This document shows positions 20,682-21,068 of a DNA stretch of 21,068 nucleotides, in pieces. Where the stretch lies: positions 1 through 21,068 of IMG/VR virus record IMGVR_UViG_3300021963_000778. One strand, given 5' to 3'. The notes under the pieces are model-generated. The model was given only the letters and a program-made list of their open reading frames with translations. It was not told the DNA's origin and did not search any database. Each line of letters starts with the position of its first letter. The stretch's first letter is position 1. A program made the position numbers and the translations under genes. Origin of the DNA: a virus.

Positions 20682-21068
20682 ATGGCTCTTACCCTAACCC
20701 AGAAAGAGCCTAGCCAATCCCGTCTGGTCCAAACGGACCAGGCGGGACATTGGTATACGGAACAAGGCGAGTCCGCCCACGTTGTCATAGGAAAGAACGG
20801 CAACGAGCGCAACACAACGGTTACGGACGCACGCAAGATGGGCTTGCTTCCATCGGTCACGAGCGTTCTGGGCATCATGGATAAACCTCAACTCACGGCA
20901 TGGAAGATCGAGCAGGCCATCATGTCCTCGCTCACGCTTCCGAAGGAGGACGGTGAAACACTCGAAGAGTATGCGAAGCGGGTCGTCAAAGACTCGAAGC
21001 AATCCACAACCAAGGCGGCGGAACACGGCACGAAAATGCACGAACAAATGGAGCATATCCTACTTGGA
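20682..21068 (+). CDS. RecB-family exonuclease (5' part only)
   Basis: The frame from ATG 20682 is open for 129 codons to the right edge, so the gene is incomplete here. After ~55 residues comes LLPSVTSVLGIMDKPQLTAW, then KIEQAIMSSLTLPKEDGE, then RVVKDSKQSTTKAAEHGTKM and HEQME. This is the N-terminal half of phage RecB-like PD-(D/E)XK exonucleases; GTxxHxxxE is their motif I. The D..ExK motif would lie beyond the window. The start has no clear ribosome binding site and probably depends on coupling to the preceding gene. Two hairpins cover its first 65 bases. The product likely resects DNA ends for recombination. Confidence 0.8.
   Translation, partial: MALTLTQKEPSQSRLVQTDQAGHWYTEQGESAHVVIGKNGNERNTTVTDARKMGLLPSVTSVLGIMDKPQLTAWKIEQAIMSSLTLPKEDGETLEEYAKRVVKDSKQSTTKAAEHGTKMHEQMEHILLG
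20684..20710 (+). promoter_or_regulatory. Hairpin over the exonuclease start
   Basis: GGCTCTT (20684-20690) is complementary to AAGAGCC (20704-20710), a 7-bp stem with a 13-base loop. The stem begins at the third base of the ATG start codon. It could occlude the start in the mRNA, making translation depend on ribosomes arriving from the upstream gene. Confidence 0.35.
20718..20747 (+). promoter_or_regulatory. Long hairpin with AAAC tetraloop inside the exonuclease gene
   Basis: Bases 20718-20730 pair with 20735-20747 in a 13-bp stem with one G-U pair, closed by an AAAC loop (CTGGTCC/GGACCAG core). It codes for the residues QSRLVQTDQAG, so the structure lies within the coding region. There is no T-run after it, so a terminator is unlikely. 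It may control translation or mRNA stability, or be a protein-binding inverted repeat at DNA level. Confidence 0.45.

Overview
The window is a stretch of a tailed double-stranded DNA phage genome. It runs from the end of the major capsid gene, through the tail/appendage and internal virion protein genes, into the start of a recombination/replication module. Nearly all genes are on the + strand, tightly packed, often with ATGA/TAATG/GTGA overlaps. The capsid protein matches the N4-gp56 family. It is followed by an adaptor-like protein, a P22 gp10/podovirus-type tail hub or stabilization protein and large internal proteins, and no tape measure, sheath or baseplate genes are visible. I therefore infer a podovirus-like virion. 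Portal and terminase genes presumably lie upstream of the window. The host cannot be named from the sequence. A Gram-negative host is plausible, because the phage appears to carry internal (ejection) proteins and a muramidase. No integrase, transposase, tRNA or CRISPR array was seen.

Layout. 1-763: 3' part of the major capsid gene, followed by a very strong GC hairpin (803-840). 856-2249: five small virion-type proteins. 2253-8279: appendage region with a fibre-like protein, small accessory proteins, a coiled-coil/membrane protein that could be a holin, two Thr/Gly repeat fibre proteins and a 784-residue adhesin (LamG, SPRY, three DUF7483-like repeats). 8266-10883: head-tail adaptor and tail hub. 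10880-18623: a small GNAT-like protein, three likely internal/ejection proteins, an 1184-residue internal protein with an LPD38-like region, and a GH108-type muramidase. 18620-19551: an AT-richer accessory cassette. It holds a minus-strand signal-peptide protein with short repeats, a divergent compact promoter region, an I-Ssp6803I-like PD-(D/E)XK protein and a 60-residue partner. 19581-21068: a resolvase-like PD-(D/E)XK nuclease, an OB-fold-type ssDNA-binding protein ending in PF, and the first 129 codons of a RecB-family exonuclease.

How it works together (inference). The adhesin and fibres bind the cell surface. The internal proteins and muramidase cross the envelope with the DNA; a nine-residue motif, EPE(L/F)EFVPE, shared by the largest internal protein and the muramidase, suggests both are packaged or ejected together. 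The nuclease, ssDNA-binding protein and exonuclease then form a recombination/replication set. The most unusual points are the EFVPE tag, the accessory cassette at 18620-19551, the mosaic adhesin, and two tandem RNA hairpins over the start of the exonuclease gene. There is no stretch over 300 bases without a gene.
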